Shown: positions 36,145 to 44,641, counted from the stretch's first letter. The stretch is DNA of 64,000 nucleotides from JAPPHA01 sp964291635 (GCA_964291635.2 OZ219890.1:372001-436000); one strand, 5' to 3'. Numbers and translations are program-made. The notes: a model not told the origin generated them from the letters alone.

Positions 36145-36750
36145 TTATCCGGCCTGCCTCTGCCGTTTCACGACGTCGAGAACGGTATTCTTGCTGATTC
36201 CGAGGTCACGGGCGATCCAGCGGCAACTTCGTCCCTCGCTGACGGCCTGAAGGACACTGGGCACGAGCCTGTCTGATTTTGGCCGTTGGCCTGGTCGGCG
36301 GTCGAGCTTCTTCCTCCGCGCTTTCGCCGCAGCCAACCCCGATTTCACTCGCTCACTGATCAGGTCGCGCTCGAAATGTGCGATCCCCGCCAGCATTGTG
36401 GCCATCATCCGGCCATGTGGCATATCGAGTTCGAAGGTCATGCCGTTCATTGCGACGACCGAGACCTTCCATCCTGCCAGTCGGTGCAGCGTGGCGAGCA
36501 GATCCTGCGTTGATCGTCCCCACCCGAAATGCTCGGAGACAAGGACGGCATCGATTTGTCGCGTCTATGCGGGACCCATCACCTTTTTGCGTGCGGCAAG
36601 ATTGGCGGAATCCCTTGGTGCGGTTTCCCTGAATATCCCCGCCACGTCATGGCCGCCTCGCTCGGCGAAGGACGTCAACTCCGAAACCTGGCGTTCGCAG
36701 GACTGGTCCGCGGTGGAAACCCTGGTGTAGATGGCCGCCCGCTGTCCCAA
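36145..36750 (-). pseudogene. tnpR: Tn3-type resolvase (serine recombinase) with in-frame amber stop
   Basis: The minus-strand frame starts MGQRAAIYTRVSTADQSCERQ (Ser in TRVSTADQ region, conserved Arg after it). It reads to KKVMGPA, hits TAG at 36565-36567, then continues in the same frame with TRQIDAVLVSEHFGWGRSTQ, MLAGIAHFERDLISERVKSG and a C-terminal helix-turn-helix (SRDLGISKNTVLDVV-like). One base change would restore about 200 residues. It is divergent from the tnpA stub at 36845 across 94 bp, where the res site would be expected. Confidence 0.88.
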
Positions 36751-36844
36751 TTGAACCTCCCCTGATTTTGGCCTTTCAAGTCTTTGATTTATATGACCCT
36801 AATTCCGGACCAAACAGACTATACTCCAACAAAGACAATCCTGC

Positions 36845-36991
36845 ATGCCACAACGCAGTATTCTGACGGCGCGCCAGCGCGCTGCGCTATTTGACGTGCC
36901 GACTGACGAGGCGTCCCTGCCAGACAACACTCCACCCGGCAACTTCTCAATCTGGATGAAATCAAACAGGATTAAGAAACCCAAAGCATAG
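36845..36991 (+). pseudogene. tnpA: Tn3-family transposase, N-terminal stub
   Basis: MPQRSILTARQRAALFDVPTDEASL is the N-terminus of Tn3-family TnpA. After DEASL the sequence diverges and stops 24 codons later. More than 900 residues of the transposase are missing. With the resolvase and the 38-bp end it marks the remains of one Tn3-family element. Confidence 0.85.
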
Positions 36992-37118
36992 GAATCCTAT
37001 GGCGGAATCTGGACCTATGTTCGTTTGAAACCCAATTCGAGCCTGGGTGAAACGGGTTTCGGTTTGCTTTCATTACCATTTAATGTAGTAACAAAAAATA
37101 TAAGTTGAATATGATCCG

Positions 37119-37370
37119 TTGAAACGTGAAGCAACGATCAAAGGTCGTGGTCTCGATATGGCGAGGGCCCATGAGGTGTTTTCTGGCACGCATATCACGT
37201 TTCCGGACATTCGTTTCAACTATGGGGAGGAGCGATTCCTGACTTTCGGTTTCATGGATGCGCGAATGGTGGTCCTGGCATGGACACGGCGCGAAAATGC
37301 AAAGCGAATCATCAGCATGAGGAAAGCCAATGGGTGCGAAGAAAGACGATACGGACCGAAACTGGGTTGA
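37119..37370 (+). CDS. brnT: BrnT-type toxin (DUF497)
   Basis: The product has the BrnT core DIRFNYGEERFLTFGFMDARMVVLAWTRR and RIISMRKANGCEERRYG. BrnT is a RelE-like ribonuclease. The annotated start is TTG at 37119 (LKREATIKGRG). Family comparison suggests five more residues upstream (VEYDP), but that position reads GTT and is preceded by a TAA, and there is no ribosome site. The toxin may therefore be poorly translated or start-defective. It overlaps brnA by 41 bp. Confidence 0.8.
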   Translation: MKREATIKGRGLDMARAHEVFSGTHITFPDIRFNYGEERFLTFGFMDARMVVLAWTRRENAKRIISMRKANGCEERRYGPKLG

Positions 37371-37581
37371 TCCGGACGAAATACCCGATCTCTCCACCGA
37401 CAAATGGGCCAGAGTGATTGATGCGGCACCGGTACGAAGGGGCCGACCGAAAGCGTCTGTAACAAAGGTATCCACGACGATCCGATTGGATAGAGACGTG
37501 GTGGACGCTTTCAAGGCGTCCGGAGCCGGGTGGCAAAGCCGCATGAACGCCGCGCTGCGAAAGGCGTCAGGACTTGGGTAG
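37330..37581 (+). CDS. brnA: BrnA-type antitoxin
   Basis: An 83-residue protein with the BrnA C-terminal ribbon-helix-helix: RRGRPKASVTKVSTTIRLD and VVDAFKASGAGWQSRMNAAL. The ATG at 37330 follows GAGGAAAG. BrnA binds BrnT and represses the operon. Toxin first, antitoxin second with overlapping frames is the usual order for this family. Confidence 0.88.
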   Translation: MGAKKDDTDRNWVDPDEIPDLSTDKWARVIDAAPVRRGRPKASVTKVSTTIRLDRDVVDAFKASGAGWQSRMNAALRKASGLG

Positions 37582-37634
37582 GGCCTTCATCCACCGGGCA
37601 TCCACTGCCGGATCGCGCCAGTAAATTATTTCTC

Positions 37635-37722
37635 TCAGTTTTTTGCAGGTGCGGTCACTTCGGGCCAGAGGGCGTCGTATAGGAAAGTGATGGCGTCGAA
37701 GACGTCGGGGGCGGAGGTTGGC
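37635..37722 (-). pseudogene. Uma2-family C-terminal relic
   Basis: The minus strand reads PDVFDAITFLYDALWPEVTA and ends in TGA at 37637-37635. This matches the end of the Uma2 pseudogene at 33891-34306 (PPFDAITFPLDALWPEVIAG). Nothing more of the gene remains. Confidence 0.7.
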
Positions 37723-37843
37723 ACAGATTTGTCTTGAGGAAACGTTCGTTAAAATCGGTCAGTTCAGTCGCAAGGAACCACACGTATTTCATCGCCCGAT
37801 ACTGTCAAGTAAAATGGTGAAAGAGCGATTACGTCGACAACGC

Positions 37844-38458
37844 ATGAAAACCATCGCCTTTCTCAGGGTCTCAACCCCACAACAGGATGCAGGCAGTCAG
37901 CGCCTCGCCATTCTCGAATATGCCCGCAAACACGACCTCCAGATTGACGACTTCGTCGAGGCAACAGCACGGGGACAGGCCACAGCAAAGCGCCGCCGGC
38001 TTGATGAATTGATCGATATTCTCAACCGCGGCGACCGCCTTGTCGTGAGCGAACTTTCCAGGCTCGGGCGCTCGCTCGGCCAGATCATTACAGTCCTTGA
38101 CGGTTTCGCAAAGGCGGGCGTCGCGTTTATTGCGATCAAGGAGAACATTCGTGTCGAAGGCAAACGGGATATCCAGACCACGGTCATGACCACGCTGTTC
38201 GCGCTGCTCGCGGAAGTCGAGCCTGACCTGATCTCGGAGCGCACGCGCGAGGGCCTCGCAAAAGCCAAGGCCTCCGGCAAGACGCTCGGGCGCCCGAAAC
38301 GATCACTGGGTGTGTCGCGTCTGGACGGGAAGGAAGACGAAATACGCCAGTTCATCGACCTCGGCGTCTCCCGTACCGCGATTGCAGAGATTACGGGCGT
38401 CTCCCGGTCAACCCTCTACAATTTCATGGCCACGAGGGGACTGAAACCCGGTCGTTAG
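37844..38458 (+). CDS. Serine recombinase/invertase (Hin/Pin-type)
   Basis: The 204-residue protein begins MKTIAFLRVSTPQQDAGSQR with the catalytic Ser in RVST, carries SELSRLGRSLGQI, VKT-type TTLFALLAEVEPDLISERTREG and a C-terminal helix-turn-helix (AIAEITGVSRSTLYNFM). The open frame extends 126 bp upstream without similarity. It appears intact, unlike the neighbouring tnpR. It may be an invertase or the resolvase of another element. No invertible segment was recognised by eye. Confidence 0.88.
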   Translation: MKTIAFLRVSTPQQDAGSQRLAILEYARKHDLQIDDFVEATARGQATAKRRRLDELIDILNRGDRLVVSELSRLGRSLGQIITVLDGFAKAGVAFIAIKENIRVEGKRDIQTTVMTTLFALLAEVEPDLISERTREGLAKAKASGKTLGRPKRSLGVSRLDGKEDEIRQFIDLGVSRTAIAEITGVSRSTLYNFMATRGLKPGR

Positions 38459-38507
38459 CGTGTATTTCAGCACGAATCTGGCTACTACCCAAAATACGGG
38501 AAAATCC

Positions 38508-39159
38508 ATGAAACAGTTCAACGAACTGGATATCATTGGTCCCGACGAGCAACTCCTCTCATTGGTCGAAGCGGTTTCAAGGGACTTGCCTGCCGGCTGG
38601 CACCGTGATTCCGAAGTAGAAGACCGTATGGACTGGCATGGTCGTCAGGGTACGGAGGCAGGTTTCGCTTTTGCCCGTGACGCCAGAGAAGCCGAACCAA
38701 CTGCTCGCCTCTTTCTGCATCGCGAGCGCGGACGGCTGCACGTCTCGAACATTGTTCCGCGCGACTCTGGACATCTGTCGATGCACCAGTACAACGCAAT
38801 CCTCGACGAATTTGCGGAAACCTTGCGCGCGCAGCTGCCGCTAAACAGCGAATTCACGATGAACGTGACGAGCGACGAAGCGGCCATCACCGACTGGCTC
38901 TCCGGCGACGCCGCGGACCTTCTGACGCGCTTCTCCAACCTGGCGAGCATGTCCACCGGGGACGTCGCATCCGTTGGACTTCAAACGGTGGGCGCGCTTC
39001 CTGGTTCAGGCTCACCGGGAACGATCCAGCCTCCACAGCAGTTTCCTCTCGCGTTGGCTGGTCGAGGAACTCGGGTGGCCTGAGGATCGCGCACACGATC
39101 TCGCCAGGGACTACGAGTTCGCGCGTGATCTGCTCAAAGCCTATGACGTTTCCCGATGA
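38508..39159 (+). pseudogene. Hypothetical partner of the PIN gene, apparently frameshifted
   Basis: From ATG 38508 (MKQFNELDIIGPDEQ) the frame runs to ~38957 (LLTRFSNLASMSTG). Removing one G from GGGG at 38958-38961 joins it to the next frame: SHPLDFKRWARFLVQAHRER, WLVEELGWPEDRAHDLARDY, EFARDLLKAYDVSR, ending at 39159. That tail overlaps the PIN-gene start by 4 bp (ATGA), the expected coupling. Unfused, the first frame ends in low-complexity residues at 39083. I do not recognise the family. The layout is that of a two-gene toxin-antitoxin or defence module. Confidence 0.55.
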
Positions 39160-39794
39160 CCGCATTGGCCTGCGACGACCTTGCGGCCGAGATTACAAGG
39201 GCCGACGTCCCAGTCCTACTTCTCGACACATGCACGATCCTCGACGTTGTTCGGGCACCCGTCCGAAACCTGCTGGGTGTCCACGATATCCATGCCATAC
39301 ACATCTTGATTGGCCGGGCTACCGGAGCACCGCCCATGGTCTTTTTCGTGATAAATTCCCAAGTCAGTCGGGAGTTTGAGGAACACATCGACGAAGTCGA
39401 AACCGAGACGGCCAATGCGCTGGAGAAGGCCTCAGAAAGTTTTGCCGCAATCCTAAGACGCGTGCAGACGCTGTCTCCTGACGAATGCATCCCCGACGCG
39501 GTCGAACTTGTCTCCTTGGGATATCCGGGAAGAAGTCGACAGCTCGCCGACCAAATTTTTCAAGCGAGCTCCGTCGTGGACGATCATCCTGACGATATCC
39601 TAAAGGCATACCGCCGAGTGAGGCTCGCAACGCCGCCCGCGACTAGAGCCAGACAGTCCATCAAAGATTGCCACATCACGGAGAGCTATCTTAGGGGCTT
39701 ATATAGATGGGTTGACAGTGCGATTACGCTGCCAGTTTCCGATCGATTTCACTGGTCGCAGGGATTGGGAACATCTGATTCGGACCCTGGATGA
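39156..39794 (+). CDS. PIN-domain-like protein with replaced C-terminus
   Basis: A 212-residue frame. VPVLLLDTCTILDVVRAPVR near residue 19 is the first PIN motif with its aspartate, and RQSIKDCHITESYLRG near residue 170 gives the later acidic motif, so the metal-dependent RNase fold is likely. From about residue 189 (39722) the sequence is not PIN-derived: it lies on an inverted tnpB 3'-end relic (39724-39768). The native C-terminus is therefore probably lost. It is coupled to the upstream frameshifted gene by ATGA. Confidence 0.6.
   Translation: MTALACDDLAAEITRADVPVLLLDTCTILDVVRAPVRNLLGVHDIHAIHILIGRATGAPPMVFFVINSQVSREFEEHIDEVETETANALEKASESFAAILRRVQTLSPDECIPDAVELVSLGYPGRSRQLADQIFQASSVVDDHPDDILKAYRRVRLATPPATRARQSIKDCHITESYLRGLYRWVDSAITLPVSDRFHWSQGLGTSDSDPG
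39724..39768 (-). repeat. Inverted relic of a tnpB 3' end
   Basis: The minus strand reads SEIDRKLAA followed by a stop, almost identical to the last residues of the TnpB at 39892-41104 (RETDRKLAA). At DNA level about three quarters of positions over ~50 bp match. This marks the right end of a second, oppositely oriented IS200/IS605-type copy that replaced the end of the PIN gene. Confidence 0.6.
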
Positions 39795-39830
39795 TTCCTT
39801 GACAAATCAGGCAATTCGTGCGATGCGCGT

Positions 39831-39860
39831 GTGACGGGAAGGTGCTGATTTTCCCGTCAC
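39831..39860. repeat. Perfect hairpin at the left of the tnpB element
   Basis: GTGACGGGAA and TTCCCGTCAC form a perfect 10-bp stem around the loop GGTGCTGATT, 31 bp upstream of the tnpB start. Subterminal hairpins at this place are the recognition structures of IS200/IS605 elements. A smaller hairpin (TGACG-CGC-CGTCA, 41102-41114) lies at the tnpB stop. Confidence 0.65.
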
Positions 39861-39891
39861 CAGACGAACCTTGTGCCGAAGGCCCGACCGC

Positions 39892-41104
39892 GTGAGCGAG
39901 ACCTCCACATACCGCAACATCATCTACCGGCTTCTGCCAGGCTCCAGGGCCAACGCACGGCGCCTGGCCGGACAGGCGGGCGCCTGCCGCTTCGTCTGGA
40001 ACACGATACTGGGGCAGCACAATGACGCCTTTGAGGAGGCGAAGGCCAACGGGGAGAAACCTCCGTCGGTTTCGTTCTTCTCGCTCGGCAAGGAGTTCAC
40101 CGTGCTCCGCAACGAAATCCCGTGGCTTTGCGAATACTCCTTCAGCATCACCCGGTACGTGCTCAAGTACCAGGCCGATGCGTGGAAGGCGTTCTTCAGG
40201 GGCGAGGCAGGACATCCACGCTTCAAGTCCCGCCACGGGTCGACGCCGTCCTTCACCATTCCCGAAGCCGTCACCATCAGGGACGACATGATCTCCATCC
40301 CGAGGGTTGGTCCCATGCGCATCCGGCGGGAACCCGTATCCCGAGGGCAAGCCGGTGAAAGCCGTGATCAGGAAGATCGCCGGCAAGTGGTATGTCACCG
40401 TCTGCTACGAGGTCGAGGCTGAGGAACGTCCCGACACCGGGGTCTTGGCGGGCGTGGACATGAACGTCCGGCAGGTGGCGGTGGTGGACACGACCGGAGA
40501 GGCGGAGATCATCCCCGCGCCCGACACGGGCCGGCTTGATGCGAAGATCGGGCGCAACCAGCGCCGGCTTGCTCGCCAGCGCAAGGGTTCCAACCGGAGA
40601 CAGCGGACCAGGAAGCGGCTGCAATGCCTGCTTCGGAAGCGGGCCAACAGACGCAGGAACTGGCGGCATCAGGTCAGCCGCCGGATCGCGAACCGGGCAA
40701 GCACGGTGATTGTCGAGAAGCTCAACACCCAGGGGATGACGCGATCGGCCAAGGGCACTGTCGAGAACCCCGGCAGGAAGGTGAAGGCCAAGTCCGGTCT
40801 CAACCGGGAGATACTCAACACCGGCTGGCACTCCGTGAAGCAGATGCTCGCCTACAAGTGCACGAAACTGAACGAGGTCAACCCTGCATATACCAGCCAG
40901 TCGTGCAACGCCTGCGGGTTCACTGATCCGGGAAACCGGAACGACCGGAAGTTCGAATGCGTGGCCTGCGGCCATGCCGATCACGCGGACCTGAATGCGG
41001 CCCGCAACATCTTGACCTCGGGGACTGGGGTGTCTGCACGGCGAGGGGCGTTGGCGCTGGCCAACCCTGTGACCCGTGAAACTGATCGAAAGCTGGCGGC
41101 GTGA
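39892..41104 (+). pseudogene. tnpB: IS200/IS605-family TnpB (RNA-guided nuclease family), frameshifted
   Basis: The first frame starts GTG at 39892 (SETSTYRNIIYRLLPG) and has the TnpB N-terminus ACRFVWNTILGQHNDAFEEAK and PRFKSRHG. At about 40325-40332 the frame slips and resumes as GGNPYPEGKPVKAVIRKIAG. The RuvC motifs are all present after it: D in LAGVDMNVRQVAVV, E in VIVEKLNTQG, D in DHADLNAARN, with zinc cysteines SCNACGF and FECVACG. No tnpA is present. With the slip it should be inactive unless the frameshift is a sequencing error. Confidence 0.88.
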
Positions 41105-41114
41105 CGCGCCGTCA

Positions 41115-41416
41115 ACCCATCATTATTAGTCCCCTATCTTAGGCTTTCTGCCAACCTTCGCTCCACCGGGTTTTCGCGAAACATGGTGTTCACGAGCTCA
41201 AACACCAAGGACTATCAACAGGAGCATCCAAGCCTGCATCCTGCATTGAGGGCGGAGTTTGATTCTGTCTGTCTTGAGTATTCGCCCAATTGGTCGGCCG
41301 CGCGGCATGAACTGGATCGCCGCCGAGTTCCATCGCCAGCGCCAACTTCCCCTTAGCCAGCCGTCACGGACGCGAACAGGAACTCGAGCTGTCATCCGCC
41401 TTACCTTAGATTGCAG
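41115..41416. other. 302-bp spacer between tnpB and the IS66 fragment
   Basis: No gene is supported. A 65-codon minus-strand frame has no recognisable content. The 14-mer CTGCATCCTGCATT occurs here (near 41238) and again near 42300 inside the MITE-like element. Confidence 0.4.
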
Positions 41417-42058
41417 GTAATAGAGGCAACTTTCCGGGAATCGTTACTGACGTCTACATCGTGTTCCGACACTTCCGGGAGGCCAAAATTGGCTTCGACG
41501 GGCTCTTCGGACCAGTTGATTTCCGGATGCATTCCGACAGTGTCGGGTTGAGGCGTGTCAGGTCGCAGCGCGCTGCCTGATGATGTGTCGAGCCTCGGCA
41601 CGTCGGGAGCACCGGCCACGCCAAGACGGTTCCTCAGATAATCCCAGAACGACACGCAGAGCTTGTCGCAGGTCTTCACCGCCCCGAGATAGCCGTCCCG
41701 TGCCGCACGCCCGGCCTCGCTCCGGGTTCCGAAGGAGATCTTGCGCCGGGTGACGTGGGAGCAAACATCGGTCTCGACCTGGTTCGTATGGAGCGGTGTC
41801 TCCGGATGGTCGAGTACGCGTAGAAGCTCGTCCTTGTTCTTCCTCAGCCGTTCGAGCAACCGGTCGAGGCTGGCGTAGCAGGTGGTGGTGCCGAAGATGC
41901 GGTCGAACCGTGTCTCCATGGCGGACTTGCGTAACGGGGTGGGGCGCTTCCGGTAGCGATCGAGACCGCGGTAGAGCTTCCATACCCTGTCGAGCACCCG
42001 ATCGACCCGTTCATGCTGGTACGGGATGCTTCCGTCCAGCTTGCGAATATTCCGTTCA
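41417..42058 (-). pseudogene. IS66-family transposase fragment with right-end repeat
   Basis: On the minus strand the sequence from RNIRKLDGSIPYQHERV to the C-terminus is a close but diverged relative of the transposase at 6206-7882 (shared HPETPLHTNQ, RRKISFGTRS, NRLGVAGAPDVPRL). At 41417 the outer end GTAATAGAGGCAACTTTCC of an IS66 repeat is preserved. The other two thirds of the element are cut off exactly where the MITE-like element begins. It is an older insertion of a related but different IS. Confidence 0.9.
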
Positions 42059-42420
42059 GGGCCCCAACCCAACATGGGTACCAAAAGTCCCACAACAGGT
42101 CGGATCAGTAGGGGATCTGTATTCTTGCTGATTCCGAAGTCGTCAACCGGAGCTCTCAGAGGCCGCTGACGGGTGAATGCCCAGGCAAACGCCGCTGATT
42201 GCGGCTGAGAACATCAAAATTCCCCGAAATTTCGCCTATACAGGGTACGATCTCTCAAACGACAAGCTGCGGAACAACACGGGTGTCATGCCCCCCAAAT
42301 CTGCATCCTGCATTATCCCGGAAAATTGGGGGTTACCAAAACGGTAATTCGTCAACTATTTCAGAGAAATCCGAACTTCCTTGTGGGACTTTTGGTGCCC
42401 ATGTTGGGCCAAGGCCCATG
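42059..42420. mobile_element. 362-bp MITE-like element with ~36-bp terminal inverted repeats
   Basis: The left end starts GGCCCCAACCCAACATGGGT and runs on through ACCAAAAGTCCCACAA. The right end, read on the minus strand from about 42417, starts GGCCTTGGCCCAACATGGGC and runs on through ACCAAAAGTCCCACAA. About 31 of 36 positions match. The ~285-bp interior has no coding capacity. A single extra copy of the end occurs at 35159-35196. It abuts, and probably truncated, the IS66 relic. No transposase for these ends is recognised in the window. Confidence 0.7.
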
Positions 42421-42531
42421 AGCCGATGTGTTTTCGACGATTTTCGCGCCGGATAGGCCATGTTCGGTGTCGCCGAGAATAATCGGCGGCGAAGCGAGTG
42501 AACTGAGTGGGGAAATCATCGCCGAACATGC

Positions 42532-43821
42532 TCAAGCCTGTGCTGCTTTCTCAGGATCCAGCCGAAATCCCGGATAAGCGAAAGCGCCGTTGATCATCGA
42601 GCAGTCGGCTTCGGTGACGCCTTCGCGGCGGGCGATTTCATACCAGCTGGCTTTGACCTGGTCTTCCATCGTATCGATGATTGCGGTGGCCTCGTCCGAC
42701 TTTACGTGGAAGCGGGCGCATTGCGAGACTATGTTCTGTGCATTGGCGTATCGGCCGATGTCACCACAGGTCATGGCGAGGTCGCGGCGCTCAAGGCTCA
42801 CCGGCGTCGACGGCGTCAGGTCGTAGGCCGGGGAGAGTTTCCAGTCGGCGCCTATCGCAATGGCGGCATGATTGCGCGGGTGATCGTCGGTATTCGAGAT
42901 CAGCGCATTGAAGACCATGCGGCGGAATAGTTCTGCGGCATCGTCCTTCGGTTGCCCCGAAATGCGGCGCAGCTCCTCGGCCAGTAGAACGTAGGACCAA
43001 CGGTCCCTATGCTGGTGCGAGTCTTCGGTGCGCAGGATTGTCAGGCCGCTCATCATCCGCGCGCGCAGATAGCCGTCATTTGTCTTGTGACGGTCGAAGC
43101 GCTTTACGAGCAGCACGTCGCGGCCTCCAACATGCTCAATGCGGCTTTGGGCGGTGTGGACGCCGCAGGCGCTGGCGAGCCTAAGCATGGCGTGCTCGAC
43201 CCGCGCATGGTTCCATCTGTCATCGCCGCGATTGAATTTTGCGAGCCAAAGCCCGTCCAAGTCCTCGACGACAGCCTTCGGGCGCGCGCCGCCCATCGAG
43301 GTACCGACCAGCATGAGGTCTTCGACCTGTCCGGCCTCCGGAACGTCCGAGACGTCTTCGCCGGAGATGATGGCATCGGCAAGCGCGATCAGCTTTTCGA
43401 GATCGGGCGTCTTGTTGAACTTTTTCTGTGGCGCAGGTGGCTTAGGGCCGAAGCCAAACCCGAGCGCACCAGCACTGTCATCGGGCGCGTTAAGCAGATA
43501 ATCGATCTCGCCGAGCTGCGGCAGGCCGACATGTTTTTCAATGACGCGACGGCCCCAATAATCAGGACCGGCATCGCGCAGTGCGCCGAATACACCCTTT
43601 AGCGCCATCGTGCGGTAGGTCGTCCCGGCCAGTTTGAGATCGATCGGGTCGATGGGTACTGCGTCTGGATTGGCAAGGTAGCTCCTGCCGTATACGAAGC
43701 GCCCGACCGGAACCCCGTTGCGACCCGGTTCGAGCACGAAACGGCCCGCGGTCACGAACACGCTCGTGCCGGGCAGCGTGATATAGACAAAGCAATTGGT
43801 GGCGCTGGGCTCAGAAGTCAT
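42532..43821 (-). CDS. hipA: HipA-family toxin (serine/threonine kinase)
   Basis: From ATG 43821 (MTSEPSATN) the protein has 429 residues. HipA features are the Gly-rich GTSMGGARPKAVVED, the catalytic ALISNTDDHPRNHA (Asp and Asn of the kinase loop) and the metal-binding SPAYDLTPS. HipA kinases arrest growth by phosphorylating an aminoacyl-tRNA synthetase. The frame extends 87 bp upstream, but this start overlaps hipB by 11 bp in the usual way. All key residues are present. Confidence 0.92.
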   Translation of the reverse strand: MTSEPSATNCFVYITLPGTSVFVTAGRFVLEPGRNGVPVGRFVYGRSYLANPDAVPIDPIDLKLAGTTYRTMALKGVFGALRDAGPDYWGRRVIEKHVGLPQLGEIDYLLNAPDDSAGALGFGFGPKPPAPQKKFNKTPDLEKLIALADAIISGEDVSDVPEAGQVEDLMLVGTSMGGARPKAVVEDLDGLWLAKFNRGDDRWNHARVEHAMLRLASACGVHTAQSRIEHVGGRDVLLVKRFDRHKTNDGYLRARMMSGLTILRTEDSHQHRDRWSYVLLAEELRRISGQPKDDAAELFRRMVFNALISNTDDHPRNHAAIAIGADWKLSPAYDLTPSTPVSLERRDLAMTCGDIGRYANAQNIVSQCARFHVKSDEATAIIDTMEDQVKASWYEIARREGVTEADCSMINGAFAYPGFRLDPEKAAQA

Positions 43822-44152
43822 TGTCGAGCCCCTTGCCGCTGCGCGCACGCTCACGGCCGGAAAGCTGATCGAGGACAAATCCTTCGCCGTCAGCAAGCGG
43901 GTCAGCAAGCGCGCTGAACGGGCGCAGCAGATCGTAGGTCCAAAGCAGGGCCGTATAAACCGCGATACCGGTGCTCAGCTTGCCCTTTTCCGCGTCCATG
44001 ACAGCGCGTGGGCCAGTGCCGATTTTGTTTGCGACGTCATTGATCGTCAGGTTACGGCGCAGGCGCGCGGTGCGCAGGTCCCGACCTAGGCGCGCGATCG
44101 CCTGTTCTACCTCGTATGGCGGTGCAGCTGTGAGCAGATTTCTTGCTGTCAT
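43811..44152 (-). CDS. hipB: HipB-like Xre-family antitoxin
   Basis: The 113-residue protein has an Xre helix-turn-helix: IARLGRDLRTARLRRNLTINDVANKIGTGPRAVMDAEKG. It ends with a flexible tail (RSGKGLDNDF). HipB neutralises HipA and represses the operon. Three operator-like repeats lie immediately upstream, the first touching the start codon. Confidence 0.9.
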   Translation of the reverse strand: MTARNLLTAAPPYEVEQAIARLGRDLRTARLRRNLTINDVANKIGTGPRAVMDAEKGKLSTGIAVYTALLWTYDLLRPFSALADPLADGEGFVLDQLSGRERARSGKGLDNDF

Positions 44153-44243
44153 GTGCTTTTAAGAGATCCTTTTCGTTTTTATTGTGCTCTTAAGCGCATA
44201 CCCAATGGTTCTTCTTTGTCAAGCCCTGTGCTCTTGAGGGCAC
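44153..44243. promoter_or_regulatory. Three operator-like repeats upstream of hipBA
   Basis: GTGCTTTTAAGAG (44153), GTGCTCTTAAGCGC (44184) and GTGCTCTTGAGGGCAC (44228) share the near-palindrome GTGCTCTTAAGAGCAC at 31- and 44-bp spacing. Their position between the hipB start and upstream DNA is what is expected for cooperative HipB binding and autorepression. Confidence 0.75.
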
Positions 44244-44284
44244 CGTAAGTCCTATAGGGGGCGAATCCGGGGCGAAATCGTACG

Positions 44285-44400
44285 TTAAGCGATTTTCCGC
44301 CTGTTCAATGTTCGATAGACGGTCGGTCGTGATACGGAGAAGACCTCTGCAAGATCGCTGATCAACCATGCTTTGCGACGCGGGAGCGGCCCACAGATAT
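44285..44400 (-). pseudogene. Serine recombinase C-terminal relic (helix-turn-helix)
   Basis: The minus strand reads LPRRKAWLISDLAEVFSVSRPTVYRTL and ends at a TAA (44287-44285). This is the DNA-binding end of a Hin/Pin-type recombinase. The catalytic domain is absent. Confidence 0.6.
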
Positions 44401-44641
44401 CAAGTCTCTGAAAAGGAAGTTCATCGTATGGAACTCTCGATGCGGCCTAGTGTCGAGGCAGTCCCAGCGCCTTTCTCAAAGACTGAGAAAATAGAACCGC
44501 TTTGATTTGCGATTGAGCGGGGAGGGCCGGGACACAAATTACGCTGATTGAGCGACAGGCACCTGTCATGAATCGTCCTGGTCGAACACGCGCAGCCCCG
44601 TCATGTGTCCCTCTTGTTCGCACATTGTTGTTGTCGTTTCC

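Noticed and set aside
36565..36567. TAG in tnpR as a programmed recoding site
   Set aside because: No pyrrolysine system or recoding structure seen; neighbouring mobile genes are also decayed, so a nonsense mutation is simpler.
37844..38458. Invertible promoter system controlled by the serine recombinase
   Set aside because: No pair of inverted crossover sites was found around the gene by eye.
42460..42530. CATGTTCGG...CCGAACATG inverted repeat downstream of hipA as a terminator
   Set aside because: The arms are about 50 bp apart and there is no T-tract; may be a cruciform or IS scar but not supportable as a terminator.
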